A stretch of 64,000 bases of DNA, from assembly GCF_000346465.2 (NCBI RefSeq), contig NC_034014.1:2437749-2501748 (forward strand), written 5' to 3'. Positions 36,943-47,660 of this stretch are shown here, piece after piece; position 1 is the stretch's first letter; each line of letters begins with the position of its first letter. The stretch is from Prunus persica. Taxonomy: Eukaryota; Streptophyta; Magnoliopsida; Rosales; Rosaceae. Under the pieces are notes generated by a model. It made no database searches, was not told the DNA's origin, and saw only the letters and a list, made by a program, of their open reading frames with translations. The translations under genes and the position numbers were made by a program.

Positions 36943-37951
36943 GGCAAAATTGTATCAATGGTCTCTCAAATAAGATCCTACTTTGCTTTTCGTCCCTCGT
37001 GTCGCAAAATTGTAATGGCTGTTCTTCACTGTGATCTCGTGTTGCATCATTGGTCTCTGTTAAAATTAAGGACAAATTGGAAATTTCATATAAAATATTT
37101 ATTAGATAAATCAACTCATTTAAAAAAAAAAAAAAAAAAAAAACAGTCCTCATTTGAGTGTGTGGGGACGGAGGATTGGGTGATTGGGGAAGGAGGGTTG
37201 ATCAAACGGTCCGAGAAATGTCACCTACCCACTCCTCTTTGATACTTTATACTGGTAGTGTTCTTAATTGGGTTCAATATGCACCTTGCTATGCTTGTTT
37301 TTCTAGACATAAGCTGCCTGGATCCTACTCAACATTGCAAGGCTGAGAACCAAATATGACCCTATTTCTACTGGTATGGGGACAGTGCCAACACAACTGG
37401 TGATTTTTTCCCTTGAAACCCTTACTGTGAATCTCACATCACCTACTGGGATGGCAGAGTTTAAGAGAGTGGAGATGTTTGGATGTGGCCATTAGAATAG
37501 AGGTCTGTTTAATGGGGCTGCAGGATTATTAGGACTTGGGAGAGGGCCTCTCTCCTTTGCCTCTGAGCTTCAATCACTTTATGGCCATTCATTCTCGTAT
37601 TGCCTGGTAGATAGAAATAGTGACACCAATGTTAGCAGCAATTTGATTTGGGGATGGTTTGGGTTGCTGGGTTGGTGAGTTAAAGGGATGGGCAGATTTG
37701 TGGGGAAGAGGGTGACCTGCGGCTGGGTTTGGGTAGAAGGAGGTGGTGGCTAGATAAAAGTCTTATTTACCTTAAAATATCTATCATGTGTATGACATGT
37801 GATCAATTTTAAAGAAAAAACAAACCGAATTGGCGGAAAAGACTAGTGGTGTAACACTAGATCTAATTAAAAGATGGCCATAACAATTTTGCGATGAGGG
37901 ACGAAAAGTAAAATCGAGTCTTAATCAAAGCACCTTTGTTATAATTTTGCC
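36943..37951. mobile_element. Non-autonomous DNA element with about 75-bp inverted ends (MULE-like)
   Basis: The left end begins GGCAAAATTGTATCAA and contains CTTTTCGTCCCTCGTG then CGCAAAATTGTAA. The right end in reverse complement begins GGCAAAATTATAACAA and contains CTTTTCGTCCCTCATCGCAAAATTGTTA. The arms are thus about 75 bp and share order and spacing. The interior (about 860 bp) has an A-run at about 37122-37143 and no transposase. Flanks are polypyrimidine on both sides, so the target-site duplication is ambiguous. Confidence 0.55.
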
Positions 37952-38950
37952 TCTTTTTCTTCCTATATTCTAATGGTCCTTATATCCGACCAAAAAAAAA
38001 AAAAAGGTTCCTCTTCAGAGGTGGTTGGATGGTAATTTTTTTCTTTCCATAAGGGTAGGAGTGGAACTGTGAATTTGGTTGGGTGAAAGACCCATAATTA
38101 CAAATTACCGTGGTCAAAAACTGTTTTACCATGGTCACTAGTCAATGAAAGTTTTGTCGTCTCGTCTGTAGAGGTTTAAGTAGTAGAGTAGTGTGGCCAA
38201 GTTCCTCATCCTACATGGATTGTTTGTAGTAGCCAGCGTATGCAATAAATATCACAATTGTTGGATTTTACAATCATTCTTATAGCCAATTGGCCGGTCA
38301 GGGTAATGAGCTTGCTCTCTTTTATTCAATTGGGCAATCGGAAAGATTGCCCGTTCTTCTTGCTCTTTTTCACCCAATCGGGCAATTGGAAAGATTGCCC
38401 GTTCTTTTTCATTCAAGCTCGAATCCCCCTTCTTGCTGATTAGAATTTAGTTTAATTTATACTCAATTCCTATATAAAAATTAAAAAAATAGTTTAAACT
38501 CAGTTCTTATATAAAAATAACTATATATTTTATAGCCAAACAATGCTCTCATCTTCTTGACTAACATTAGAAATAAAAAATATATATAATAAAGACTAAA
38601 TTAAATTATTTACAAATGACTTCCACTTATTTGTAGTTAAATTGCACGTTTTTAATTCGAATAATTCAATTAAAAATAGTTCTCCGTCTAACTTTTCAAA
38701 AAAAACAATCTGGACTGAAATTGAAAATAAAAAAAATTCATTTGAGTACAAACTCAGTTCAAAATTTATTGGCGTACGTCGCAGTGATAAGCATTTACAG
38801 AATTTTTCTCTACATTACATGTTTTCCCTTTTTACACGTCAGATTCTAAAATTTCTTTTTCCTTGTCAAGAAAGAGAAACAAAAACAAATTAAATGCGGC
38901 CTACCAAAACAAGAAAAAAGAAAAAAAGTGGCCCTACGGTCGTTTTCTTT
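37952..38950. other. Intergenic region downstream of the J-protein gene
   Basis: AT-rich DNA with a paired hairpin repeat at 38332-38400 (see that entry). No gene recognised. Confidence 0.4.
38332..38400. repeat. Tandem pair of short hairpins
   Basis: Two copies of an inverted repeat, GGGCAATC-GGAAA-GATTGCCC at 38332-38352 and GGGCAATT-GGAAA-GATTGCCC at 38380-38400, 48 bp apart and each followed by GTTCTT. The stem is 8 bp with a 5-nt loop. Position inside unassigned DNA gives no clue to a role. Confidence 0.7.
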
Positions 38951-39394
38951 CTACCAGCACTGGTCCGTTTCCCACCTCCGGGTCGGATAAAACCCATCTG
39001 GTCGAAACCCGACCGAGCTTCTCCGACGAACACGATGCTGAAGATGAGCACTCAACGACAGGTCGTACATGGCCCTGGCCGCCGGATCGGACAGCGTGGC
39101 GTAGGCGTTGTGAATCTCGATGAAATCTCGGCCGTCCGATTCCGATGGCGAGGCGTCGGGATGGTAGAGCTTGGCCAAGCTCCGGTACGCCGACTTGATC
39201 TCCGTCTGAGAAGCGTTGTCGTTGACTCGGAGGACCTCGTAGAGACTCGTTGAGGCTTTGGACCGCGGCCTGGTCTCGGTGAAAGCCCCAGCCGCGGAGA
39301 CCCTGAGCTGGTGGCGCTGGCGAGGCAGGGGCATTTTGGGAAGAGAGGTGAAAGAGAGAGGGTTTGAGGCAGAGAGGGAGAGGGTTGCAAACAT
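38951..39394 (-). CDS. Chloroplast-targeted small J-domain protein (J11/DJC-like)
   Basis: Co-chaperone that stimulates Hsp70 ATPase activity; the family I recognise (AtJ11-like) is in the plastid stroma. A single 147-aa exon. Residues 1 to about 45 are Ser/Arg/Leu/Pro-rich with almost no acids, typical of a transit peptide (MFATLSLSASNPLSF... RVSAAG). The J domain spans about 50-115 with LYEVLRV, the HPD tripeptide at 78-80 (KLYHPDASPS), FIEIHNAYATLSDP and RAMYDLS. The C-terminal tail has a W near each end of FYPTRRWETDQCW. Start at 39394 is the first ATG giving a full transit peptide. A TATTTATA box reads on the - strand near 39509-39516, about 115 bp upstream. High GC relative to its surroundings. 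Confidence 0.9.
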   Translation of the reverse strand: MFATLSLSASNPLSFTSLPKMPLPRQRHQLRVSAAGAFTETRPRSKASTSLYEVLRVNDNASQTEIKSAYRSLAKLYHPDASPSESDGRDFIEIHNAYATLSDPAARAMYDLSLSAHLQHRVRRRSSVGFRPDGFYPTRRWETDQCW

Positions 39395-40357
39395 TGGAAT
39401 TTGGGGAGTTTATGGAGGGCAATTTGGGAATGGAAGTGTAGAAGTAGAATTTGGGGAAGAAGAAAGAGGGTGTTGTATTGTGTGAATTGAATTGAAATTT
39501 GGAAAAGGGGTATAAATAGGAGTCAAAATGGAAGAAGCAGCAAAAACTGTGTGTGGTTGCGGTTCCAGGGGGCGCTGACATGGCACTCACTTGCTGTTTC
39601 TACTTTAATATTTACCATGCTTCTAGAACATCATCATTTTCTGTAGTAAAAATTAGTTTAACTTTTTTACTATTTTACTGTCCTATGAGGATGGTAAATA
39701 AAATGTTGTTGAGCTTGAGCTGGCTGCTTTTACATTTGAAATTATAGTCATATGATTGTCATACTTAAATTATATTCCAATTAATCTCTGGTGTTAAATG
39801 AGATTTTGATTTTGGTAATTTGTTAGATCCATTATTAACTTAGATACATTATTTTAGGTACATTCATACGTACATATGTACATATTTAGTGTATAATCAC
39901 GATAATGAACTTAATCAAATAACCGAGATCGAAATCTAATATGACACGTAAGTTTTTTATTTATTATTTATTGAAATATATGATACCTAAGTTTAGTAAA
40001 AAATCTTATGAAAAAGGTGGATGGAGATTCTAAAATTGTCATTGATATTGTTGCTTGTAAAAGCAATATTACTATTTTGTAAGATGAAGATGGGTAAATA
40101 ATGTAAAGTCTTATATGGGAGACTTAACAAAATAAAATGCAACATAAGTAAATTTCAATATGAATATAATCGAGATAATTTGAGTAAGTTGAGAACAATA
40201 TCGGTTTGAATAAGCCGGGCCCATCTCTTTCTACTCTTAACAATTACGAGCTTTGCTTGAAACCTTTCCCAAGTTGGTGTTGTTGTAGGGCACCCCTTTG
40301 TTTTGAAGTCCATGGGAATGGAAGGCCTTCGCACGTGACAGAGTTTCTAGAAGGCCA

Positions 40358-40397
<40 letters not shown>

Positions 40398-41000
40398 CCA
40401 CTGTAAATTCTGAAATGCAAGAAAGAAGAACCCATAGATCAAGTGAGGCTTCAAGAAAATGACCAACCACCAGATTAGCATGTGCCTCTCCATTTTTATT
40501 CTTTCTTTTTATATTTCCTTCCTTTTTTCTTTCCTTTTGTTTGGGTCTAATAAGAAAACAAGAGCATGGGCCTGTTGAATTGACAGTGAGATGAGAGAGC
40601 TTTGTAAACCAATCCGAGTGGTTGCGATCATGGGTTGCCACGTGTGAGAAGAGAAGGGCTTGGCTTCTAGAAGCCCTTTGTCTTGCTCGCTAAAATTCTA
40701 CTTGCTACGTCTTCGTATACTACTGGCATTAACTGGGATGTGGGGCAATGTAATTTATGGCAGAAAGATGTGTTTTGATATGGATAAAGGGTTGGCACTT
40801 GGTCACATGCCTTCTAGAAGGCCCTTTTTTTTTTTTTTCTTTCTTTCTTTCTTTTCCCTTTTAACTTTTTGCACAAATAAAGAAAGAAGTGAAGAAATTT
40901 AAAATAAATAAATCATGGTAGAAGGTTTCCTCACTTTTAAATTCTAAACTACTCTTCTAATATACGAAAAGGAGGATCGAACCTAGATGCAAGAGAATGG
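39395..41000. other. Promoter of the J-protein gene and intergenic DNA
   Basis: The minus-strand promoter lies at 39395-39600. A (GA)n microsatellite is at about 40361-40395 and a poly(T)/CTTT run at about 40827-40853. No gene assigned; the open frames are low-complexity. Confidence 0.4.
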
Positions 41001-41004
41001 ACAT

Positions 41005-43070
41005 TCCTAAATGTATGATTCGATAACTCTTGTGTCAAAGAAATGAGATTTGCTTTGGTTTCCTTTATATGTAAAATTTGGGGTGATTTGTCTTCATGTT
41101 CTCTTAGAAAAATTTTGTTTTCTTGTTCTCTCATCTTCAAATGTGACAAAGGGTCTAAGGTATGATGATGATGATAATAAGAAAACAAAAGAGGGGGGAA
41201 TTAAGTCAATAAGATATGATCTTTGTAGGGGTCTTTTTCTTTCGGCAGCTGCAAATGGACTGGACCGCCGTAAAAGAGAAATTCTCCCCTGTGTCTGAGT
41301 TCGAAAATCAAGCCTCAAAAGCGCTTCGAAAGGGCAATAGAGCCTTACGAAGCGTTCTGGTTACCTTCACCAACTAAAACAACATTAACTTACAAATGAT
41401 TTCTTGATGCTTACAGATAAATTTTCTAGCTTGGCATGAGAGGCTTGTGGCATGGAAGCAAAATCAGCATGAGTTTAGCACCAAAAAGGAAAATATGGCT
41501 TTCTAGGGAGAAATGGGAGTGTTAAGGTGAGGAAGAAAAGGTTTGCAAGCAGATTTGGCTGAGAAGATAGAAAGAAAGAACCATGTTCTTTCGGTAGCTT
41601 GACAGAAATTCTGTCAGATGTGAAACTAGTCTGCTAGAAGAAGAAAATGGAGAAGAAGGGTGAATAGTGCACGAAATTGCTGGGTTTTTGCAGGCAAGAG
41701 AGGAAGCTTGCTCTCTAGGTGTGGGTTGCCTTCGTTGGGTAGAAGATGCCTCATTTTATAGTCGCTGGAAACCATGACTTCCCAAGAAACTCTAATGACT
41801 TCTACCCATTTTGGTCAAGCTTTTCCTTTCATTTCTCATCTCATCCCTTGACTTTTCCTATCTTGGTGAAATTTCCTCTGCCTATTTGCACAAAATCAAA
41901 GATTTTTGGGAGCTCAAGGCCCCTTTCCCGCAGCTGTTTCAGTGGGAGACTTCCATTCCCAGCCATCTCCTTCATTCTTTTCTCCCCTCTTCCAAGGCTA
42001 GGTCTGATGAGGGAAAGAAATAGGTATGTACACTGGTTTGAAGGGTGTTTTGCTCAAGTATCCCTTGGTTTTTTGGATATTTTTACTTGAAACTTGTTCC
42101 CTCTCATGTGCTGGAGCTTCCCAGCAGCTTACACACATGGATATTTTAGCTTTCATCATGGCTTTTGTTTTCAGCTAGGTGCTGGAGATTTTGCAGATAT
42201 TTTCTTGAGTTGCTTGGGCCTTCTAGGACAATAAGTTGGATTATCAAGTGAATGGGCTAACTTCATCAATTGTTGGGCTATATAGGTTAAGTTAATGGAC
42301 TATTTTGGTTGAAGTAATGGACTATTTTTCTCTCTTTGTGCTCATCCACATATTTAGGCCTATGAAATGGGCTTGAGTCTCGTGGCTCCCAAGCAACCCG
42401 GGACTTCCATTTCTCGGCCAATCAATGGGCCTCATGATAATTTATTACCATCCATATCACAACCCACTCAAGCAAGCCCTGGGTATTTGAGTGGCTTGGG
42501 GCCCACTTAAGCTTGTGGTGTGATTGGGTGCGGAATAATAATTCCTTGCTTGGCGTGGCGTGTCGCTTGGCGTGCTTCAATTTTATCGTCCTTGAAAAGG
42601 GACACGATGCTTAGTTTAGCATGGGCTTGTATTTTATAATATTATCTCAGTCTTTGGCATGACAAATTATTTATTTAGCATGACATATGGACTATGACTT
42701 GTATATGGCGAGCCTTCGTGTACTCCGATATGTGACTTTTCTTAATACAGTATCATATTGGGCTGGAAACTTATTTGGACCTAACCATGAACTTTTTTGG
42801 GCCTCAACAATCTTCCACAAACTCCTACCTTTTTAGCCTTTTGATTTAAAGAAGAGAAAAGAAAAATATCCCAACATATTGTCCAAAATATAACAGGGCT
42901 AAGTTTATTGGATTTGGACTTTTGAGTCTGAAATTGAGAGTGTTAGCATTTAGCAGGGACTGGGAGGTTTCTTCTCTCATTCCTTAGAGCATTTCCAGTA
43001 CAAGGGGCTAGCTCGGGTAGGAGGGGGAATTAGGCCTTAGGCAAGTTCCGCCCGGACTGGAATTTGGGGC
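41005..43070 (+). repeat. Direct repeat unit 1 (partner at 49095-49735), interrupted by a solo LTR
   Basis: Sequence starting near ATGTATGATTCGATAACTCT (41015) and continuing through CTTCATGTTCTCTTAGAAA, then after the solo LTR through CAAACTCCTACCTTTT and CCAACATATTGTCCAAAATA to GAGCATTTCCAG, is repeated in the same orientation at 49095-49735. The partner lacks the 1.6-kb LTR but carries a SINE not present here. Confidence 0.85.
41224..42809 (+). mobile_element. Solo LTR, 1586 bp, TSD ATCTT
   Basis: Begins TGTAGGGGTC and ends GGCCTCAACA (TGT...ACA ends), flanked on both sides by ATCTT (41219-41223 and 42810-42814), the 5-bp target duplication expected of an LTR retrotransposon. The direct repeat at 49095-49735 shows the uninterrupted site (GATATAATCTTCCCC), which proves an insertion. 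No internal retroelement domain and no second LTR lie between the flanks, so it is a solo LTR left by recombination. Its length suggests a Gypsy-type element, but this is not certain. It contains no convincing ORF. Confidence 0.85.
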
Positions 43071-43192
43071 CAAATACCACCCCACTTATTAGTCAGCCCA
43101 AAATTCCACCCCTCCCTATACATGGGTTGAGAATGGTTTTGGGCTAAAATTTGGGATTATTTAGGTTTGGCCCCCATGGTTGGAGATGGCCT

Positions 43193-43276
43193 TATATGCT
43201 CCTAATGCATAGGCAGAGAAAAACTATAAATCACTATCCAGATCAGTTGACTCAGAATTGAGAGACCTCATATTAT
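43193..43276 (+). repeat. Repeat A (partner at 45101-45173)
   Basis: Shares GAGAAAAACTATAAATC and CAGAATTGAGAGACCTCATA with 45101-45173 in the same orientation; this copy has a few extra bases between the two. A (TG)n run follows at about 43277-43295. Confidence 0.75.
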
Positions 43277-43409
43277 GTGTGTGTGTGTGTGTGTGGGAAT
43301 GTGTGCCTCTGAGTGCTACTAAATTCTGTTACTACACACATTATTTATCGTAGAGAATTGCATGTTGAGTTGGAGTGGTCTTGGTAATTGCTTCACTTTT
43401 CAAACAACA

Positions 43410-43853
43410 CTTTAGGGTTTAGGGTAATCATGAAGCTGACGCTTTGGTAAATCACGTGCTCCAGGATTTGGTTTCACATGGTGGGACATTGTACCTTCAT
43501 TTATTTTGCCTTTTTGTCATCGGGGCTAGTTGGGCATGCTCAGTTACCGTTTGTACTTAGAATCTTTTTGTTTACCCTTTCAGAGTTTTGGTTTCTTGGG
43601 TCTGCATGTTGCTGTACCTTTATATCAATGTCTTTCTTTTATGCAAGGTTTTGGTTTGGTCCTCCTGTTGTTCTTGTTTTCTTTATTTATATGTTTCTTT
43701 TTTTATTAATAAAATTATGATCAAGGGGATGGGCAGGGGGCTCCCAAAATGTGTTGGTCCCTTCATTAAGGGTTGTGGATGTTTGTGCATCTAATGACCG
43801 ATACTGAGGAGCTAATCTCACATAATCTCTTGTTATATTTATAAAAAAAAAAG
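43410..43853 (+). mobile_element. LINE 3'-end relic (RNase H tail, 3'UTR, poly-A)
   Basis: Around 43427-43470 the + strand reads GNHEADALVNHVLQDL in one frame, matching the (E/G)N.(V/E)AD.LA..A motif at the end of plant LINE RNase H domains. After it comes T-rich 3'UTR-like DNA ending in an A-run at 43842-43852. No reverse transcriptase is present. Heavily 5'-truncated. Confidence 0.4.
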
Positions 43854-43856
43854 AAT

Positions 43857-44053
43857 ATCAATATCATCAAAATCAAATGACCAATTGTCGCTTCATTTTC
43901 AATTCGAAAAGAAAAAAAAGGAGAAATCTAATAGGAAGGAATTATAAAGCATGTCATTCTTTACCAATCCATTAGAATTAAGGTCCCGTGGCCATTTCCA
44001 GAGAAAATGAATTCCATTTTATGCTAACACCAATATGGCATCACCTCCATTTG
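43857..44053 (+). repeat. Repeat B, upstream copy (partner at 44821-45018)
   Basis: About 197 bp directly repeated at 44821-45018 with roughly 90% identity by eye; shared strings include ATCAATATCATCAAAATCA, AAGCATGTCATTCTTTACCA and ATGGCATCACCTCCATTTG. The two copies bracket a Copia fragment. Confidence 0.85.
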
Positions 44054-44062
44054 CGAAGGAAC

Positions 44063-44518
44063 CTAAAAATTTGTAATGGTGGTGCAGAATCCGCAGTAAG
44101 AAGAATTTGGGGCATGAGAGCCCTTGGTCTCTTGAAAGGGGAAGCAATGTTCATCAAAAATAACATGGCGTGATAAAAAGACTCTGTTAGTAGTCAAATT
44201 TAAACAATGATAACCTTGATGATCTAATAAGTAGCCTAGAAAGACACACTTAACATATCGTATGTGAAGTTTATTAGTATTGTAAGGCCGAAGAAATGGA
44301 AAACATGCACACCCAAAATTTTTAAGCAAAGCAAAGATAAGTTCTTTATGAAAAGGAATTTGATATGGAGACTGAAGATCCAAAACTTTATAAGGAAGAC
44401 GATTAATTAAATACACATCAGTATGCATGGCCTCAGCCCAATAGGCAAAAGGCATGGAAGCATGGGCCAACAAGGTAAGCTCAATGTCAACAATATGACG
44501 ATGTTTCCGTTTTGCCAA
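44063..44518 (-). pseudogene. Copia retrotransposon integrase fragment
   Basis: An open frame of about 151 aa with the signature of the end of the Copia integrase core and following domain: KHRHIVDIELTLLAHASMPF, YWAEAMHTDVYLINRLP, KNFGCACFPFLRPYN, KCVFLGY, and SRHVIFDEHCFPF. The first two conserved acids of the integrase triad, gag, protease, reverse transcriptase and RNase H are absent. It lies between the two copies of repeat B, so it is an isolated relic and not a mobile element in itself. Confidence 0.85.
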
Positions 44519-44820
44519 ACCATTTTGTTCAAGGTGATAGGGACAAGAAATGCGATGGTCAATACCATGAGTAACTAAAAATTTATGAAAAATACGACAT
44601 TCAAGAATACTATTTGTGTTGGGTTTACCTTAAATGTTGTCATGTCAAAAATGGAGATAATCCCTCCTGTTGGTGATATGAGATATGAATCATTCTTGGA
44701 CAAATCAAAGCAGGACATAGAGTCTTCAGGGTTGGTGCTGGGAAGGTCATTGTTCATCAGCTCTAAGCGACTCCTTGGTTTCTATAAATTAGGGTGAACC
44801 TTGGGAGTTGCATACGTTCA

Positions 44821-45018
44821 ATCAATATCATCAAAATCATATGACCAACTGTCGCTTTGTTTTCAATTCGAAAGGAAAAAGTGGAGAAATCTAATATAGG
44901 AAGGAATTACAAAGCATGTCATTCTTTACCACTCCACTAGAATTAAGGTCCCGTGGACATTTCCAGAGAAAATGAATGCCATTTGATGCTAACGCCAAAA
45001 TGGCATCACCTCCATTTG
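44821..45018 (+). repeat. Repeat B, downstream copy
   Basis: Direct partner of 43857-44053. The interval between the copies (44519-44820) contains an unassigned spacer whose + strand reads in part GDMRYESFLDKSKQDIESSG without any family I recognise. Confidence 0.85.
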
Positions 45019-45100
45019 TGTAGACCAGCCTTGATATAATGAGAAGCTACCAAAATATTTTAATGGAAAAATCTGAAACTTAATATTAGATATTCCCATG

Positions 45101-45173
45101 CTTATGTGCTCCCAGTCCATAGGCGGAGAAAAACTATAAATCGGTCTCAGAATTGAGAGACCTCATATTGAAT
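45101..45173 (+). repeat. Repeat A, downstream copy
   Basis: Partner of 43193-43276. Here repeat A follows repeat B directly; upstream the order is A, then about 580 bp, then B. Confidence 0.75.
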
Positions 45174-45222
45174 TATTTATTTTTCTTTTTCTAAAAGATA
45201 GAGTGCCTTTAGACACAATTGC

Positions 45223-45465
45223 AAATATGAAACCTAAATACAGTATAGCCGCGCGGCTATATTATTGATTATAATAATAATCCTATTTTTCGAAAATTTG
45301 AATGGCGTTTTTTTTCAGATTTCTTTTTTCCTGGCGGGACTATTGCGATTATGAAACTTAAATACAGTATAGCCGGCTATACTATTTATTTATTTATTTT
45401 TCCCATTTTTCGAAAACTTGAATGGCATTTTTTTTCTTCTATAGATTTCATTTTTCCTGGCGGGT
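45223..45465. repeat. Tandem pair of about 120-bp units, each carrying a palindrome
   Basis: Two consecutive units share GAAAC(C/T)TAAATACAGTATAGCC, a palindrome, then TTTTTCGAAAA(T/C)TTGAATGGC, a T-run, and TTTTTCCTGGCGGG. Unit 1 holds the long palindrome GTATAGCCGCGCGGCTATAT (45243-45262); unit 2 a shorter one, GTATAGCCGGCTATAC (45367-45382), which lacks the central four bases. Confidence 0.85.
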
Positions 45466-46316
45466 CTGGCATCTCTGCAAATACATTTTGTCAATTCTCA
45501 GTAATGTAATCTGGGTGAAATGCAGCTTTTGGATCCATAAGATGGGCAAAAAGAGTAAATCAAAAACTTGTACAGAGATGCAAGATAATATAGCTGTTGG
45601 TATAGTTCCATCACTTCTCCAATTATCCTAAATGAGTGGAAATTGCCTCACCTTCAAATGCTACTATAACGAATTCTACTAGGTTAATTCGAGTATTCTA
45701 AACCTATAAATACCTAAATATGTAGCTTCACCTCAATAAATAAATAAACTACGGTGGTGAGACCAGGAGAAGGGATCACACACAGAAGAGATACACTCAA
45801 AATCCTCATTTCATTGGTAATCATGCACATGGAAATGTCACCTTTGGTGTTGATCTGAACGCTGCTCCATAAGGGGTGCTCGGCCCAGCACCATTCTCAA
45901 TAGGAGGGTTAGTGCCCCATCTTCGTTAAGCTGTTAACAGTATAGCCTATATATTTTTTAAATTAAATAATACGAAACACTAGTAAAGCCGATCGGCTAT
46001 ATTATTTAAAAAAAGAAATACCCAAGCATAGCCGCGAGGTTATACTATTTATAAATAAAAAAGGAACGTCTGAAAACACGTATAGCCGAGCGGCTATACT
46101 AATTTTTTTAATAAAAAATACCCCAGTAAAGCTGCGTGGCTATGCTATTTTGAAAAATATGTGAGGTTATTGCTGATCGGCTATACTATTTATAGGGCCA
46201 AAAAACAAAAAGGGACCCGCATAGCGATTAGATGCCCACGTGTCAAAACACGTATAGCCACACGGCTATACTCGCAGTGTGACTATTTTTAAAAAACTAT
46301 AGCCGCACAGCTATAC
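45243..46316. repeat. Array of degenerate 16-21 bp palindromes, core GTATAGCC-N-GGCTATAC
   Basis: Nine two-armed copies: 45243-45262, 45367-45382, 45983-46002, 46026-46045, 46080-46099, 46126-46145, 46166-46186, 46252-46271, 46297-46316. Outer arms are conserved while the centre varies (GCGC, GATC, GAGC, ACAC, GCAC, or absent). In the dense part (45983-46316) spacing is about 40-85 bp with AT-rich spacers. Half-sites occur near 45950, 46345, 46378, 46512 and 46976. A second cluster lies at 60003-60160. No family name known to me. Confidence 0.85.
45821..45912 (-). pseudogene. Possible orphan C-terminal exon
   Basis: On the - strand a short frame reads NPPIENGAGPSTPYGAAFRS and further to TPKVTFPCA before a stop at 45821-45823. 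Composition looks protein-like and a splice acceptor (TTAACAG) lies just upstream. No partner exon was found, and the family is not recognised. It may be a captured gene fragment. Confidence 0.25.
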
Positions 46317-46496
46317 TATTTAAAAAAAAAGAAAATACCGTAGTATGGCCTAATTTTTTTTTTTTTTGGGTAACAACTATAGCCTAATTTGCCATTATCA
46401 AGTGATGCTCTTATTTTATTTTTTAACAGGAACGTGATTCTTTATCAGCAGTTATGAACTTAGGGAACGCACCCGTCGCTTTTTTAACAGATAATG

Positions 46497-46871
46497 CTAT
46501 TTTTCTTTTATAAATAGTATAGCCATCCTTGGGCTGTTGATCTCGTAAACCTTGGGGCAGATACAGTATTGCTTCTCTTCATATGCTGGATGTAGTTCAT
46601 TTTGATTGCAAGGTACACCAGGAGGCATTGGGCCAAAGATCTTCATATCAGGGTCTTTGTCCTTCCAGTGCTCTAGCAGAATTTGATGTAAATAGCCATG
46701 CACATTTCCAGCATAAAAGGCAAGAATCTCCCTCTGAGAAGGCGGTTTGCCTCCAAGATCTCTAGGAGGATTTCTTGCAGAACGAACATCAGTTTCCGGA
46801 AGAGACACATCCCTTCCTATTTTAAAGTCGCCAGTTATATTCAGCATTGCAGAGGGCTTTGATGCATGCAA
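46497..46871 (-). pseudogene. Exostosin-family glycosyltransferase gene fragment
   Basis: A 124-aa frame matching the middle of plant exostosin-like (GT47) enzymes: DVSLPETDVRSARNPPRDLGG, SQREILAFYAGNVHGYL, LLEHWKDKDPDMKIFGPMP, KQYCICPKVYEINSPR. The signal anchor, N-terminal half and the C-terminal part after NSPR are missing; the reading frame runs into unrelated sequence and stops. Neighbouring DNA carries the palindrome array. I judge it a non-functional fragment, perhaps moved by a transposon. Confidence 0.8.
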
Positions 46872-47660
46872 CGTTCCGTATGGTGCCTTGTTTCATATGG
46901 AGCTTATAAAAGCCAACCTTTCATATTAAGAATACATGCACACAGAAAGACACACACACACACACACATCTTCCGCTCGGCTATACCCATTGAATTGCAT
47001 AATCTGAATTTCTCTTTTTTAATTACTTCTCGTAGTCCCAGTGATTGCATCCCACACGTGCAGAATATTGAAAAATCATAACTGACATTAAACTTGAACT
47101 TGCACAATCACTTTAGAATTAGTTAAGTTATAGATCAAACCACAATGACCCTATCCTGCCCACACACGTGACAACACGCATGAGCCTCGATCTGAAAACA
47201 AGAGGACAACCACAGCAATACTTAAAGTCAATTTACCCTAATAGGAGTATATGTGCACGATGTGCTTTAGAGTATGATACACCTGCAGCAGAAACCTGAT
47301 TGATCATAACCAGCTTAGGATTCATTTCCTATTTCTTGATAATACTTTCTTGTGATTAACTAGCAGGTGTCTACTTCACAATATGAGAACAAAATTAAAT
47401 AGACACTAAACAAACAAGGACACCTATGCTTACCTAAAAGTGTCCCATCAGGGCTCCACATCATGCGGTTGATTGATGCTGTATAGTTACTGGCCAAAGG
47501 TGATGAGTGTCTTCAGGAACTTGGTAAAACAAGTTCAGGGTCATGAGAGGGAAAAGTGAGGATGGTTCTATGTGGGTTGCGACGGTAAACTTGGAGACCC
47601 CCATGACACAAAGATATTAGTGCCTACAACAACACAATTGGTGGTGCTTCCAAGGTAGCG
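46872..47660. other. Unassigned DNA between gene fragments
   Basis: Contains a (CA)n run at about 46955-46970 and a palindrome half-site at about 46976-46987 (CTCGGCTATACC). From about 47440 to 47660 degenerate continuation of the kelch-like fragment is likely on the - strand. Confidence 0.4.

Noticed and set aside
38863..39590. Plus-strand frames of up to 119 aa and a 218-aa minus frame overlapping the J-protein gene
   Set aside because: GC-rich shadows of the J-domain exon; only the 147-aa frame has the HPD motif and a transit peptide.
43857..45018. Repeat B copies as the LTRs of a small Copia element
   Set aside because: No TG...CA ends, no primer-binding site after the first copy, and the interior is only one integrase fragment.
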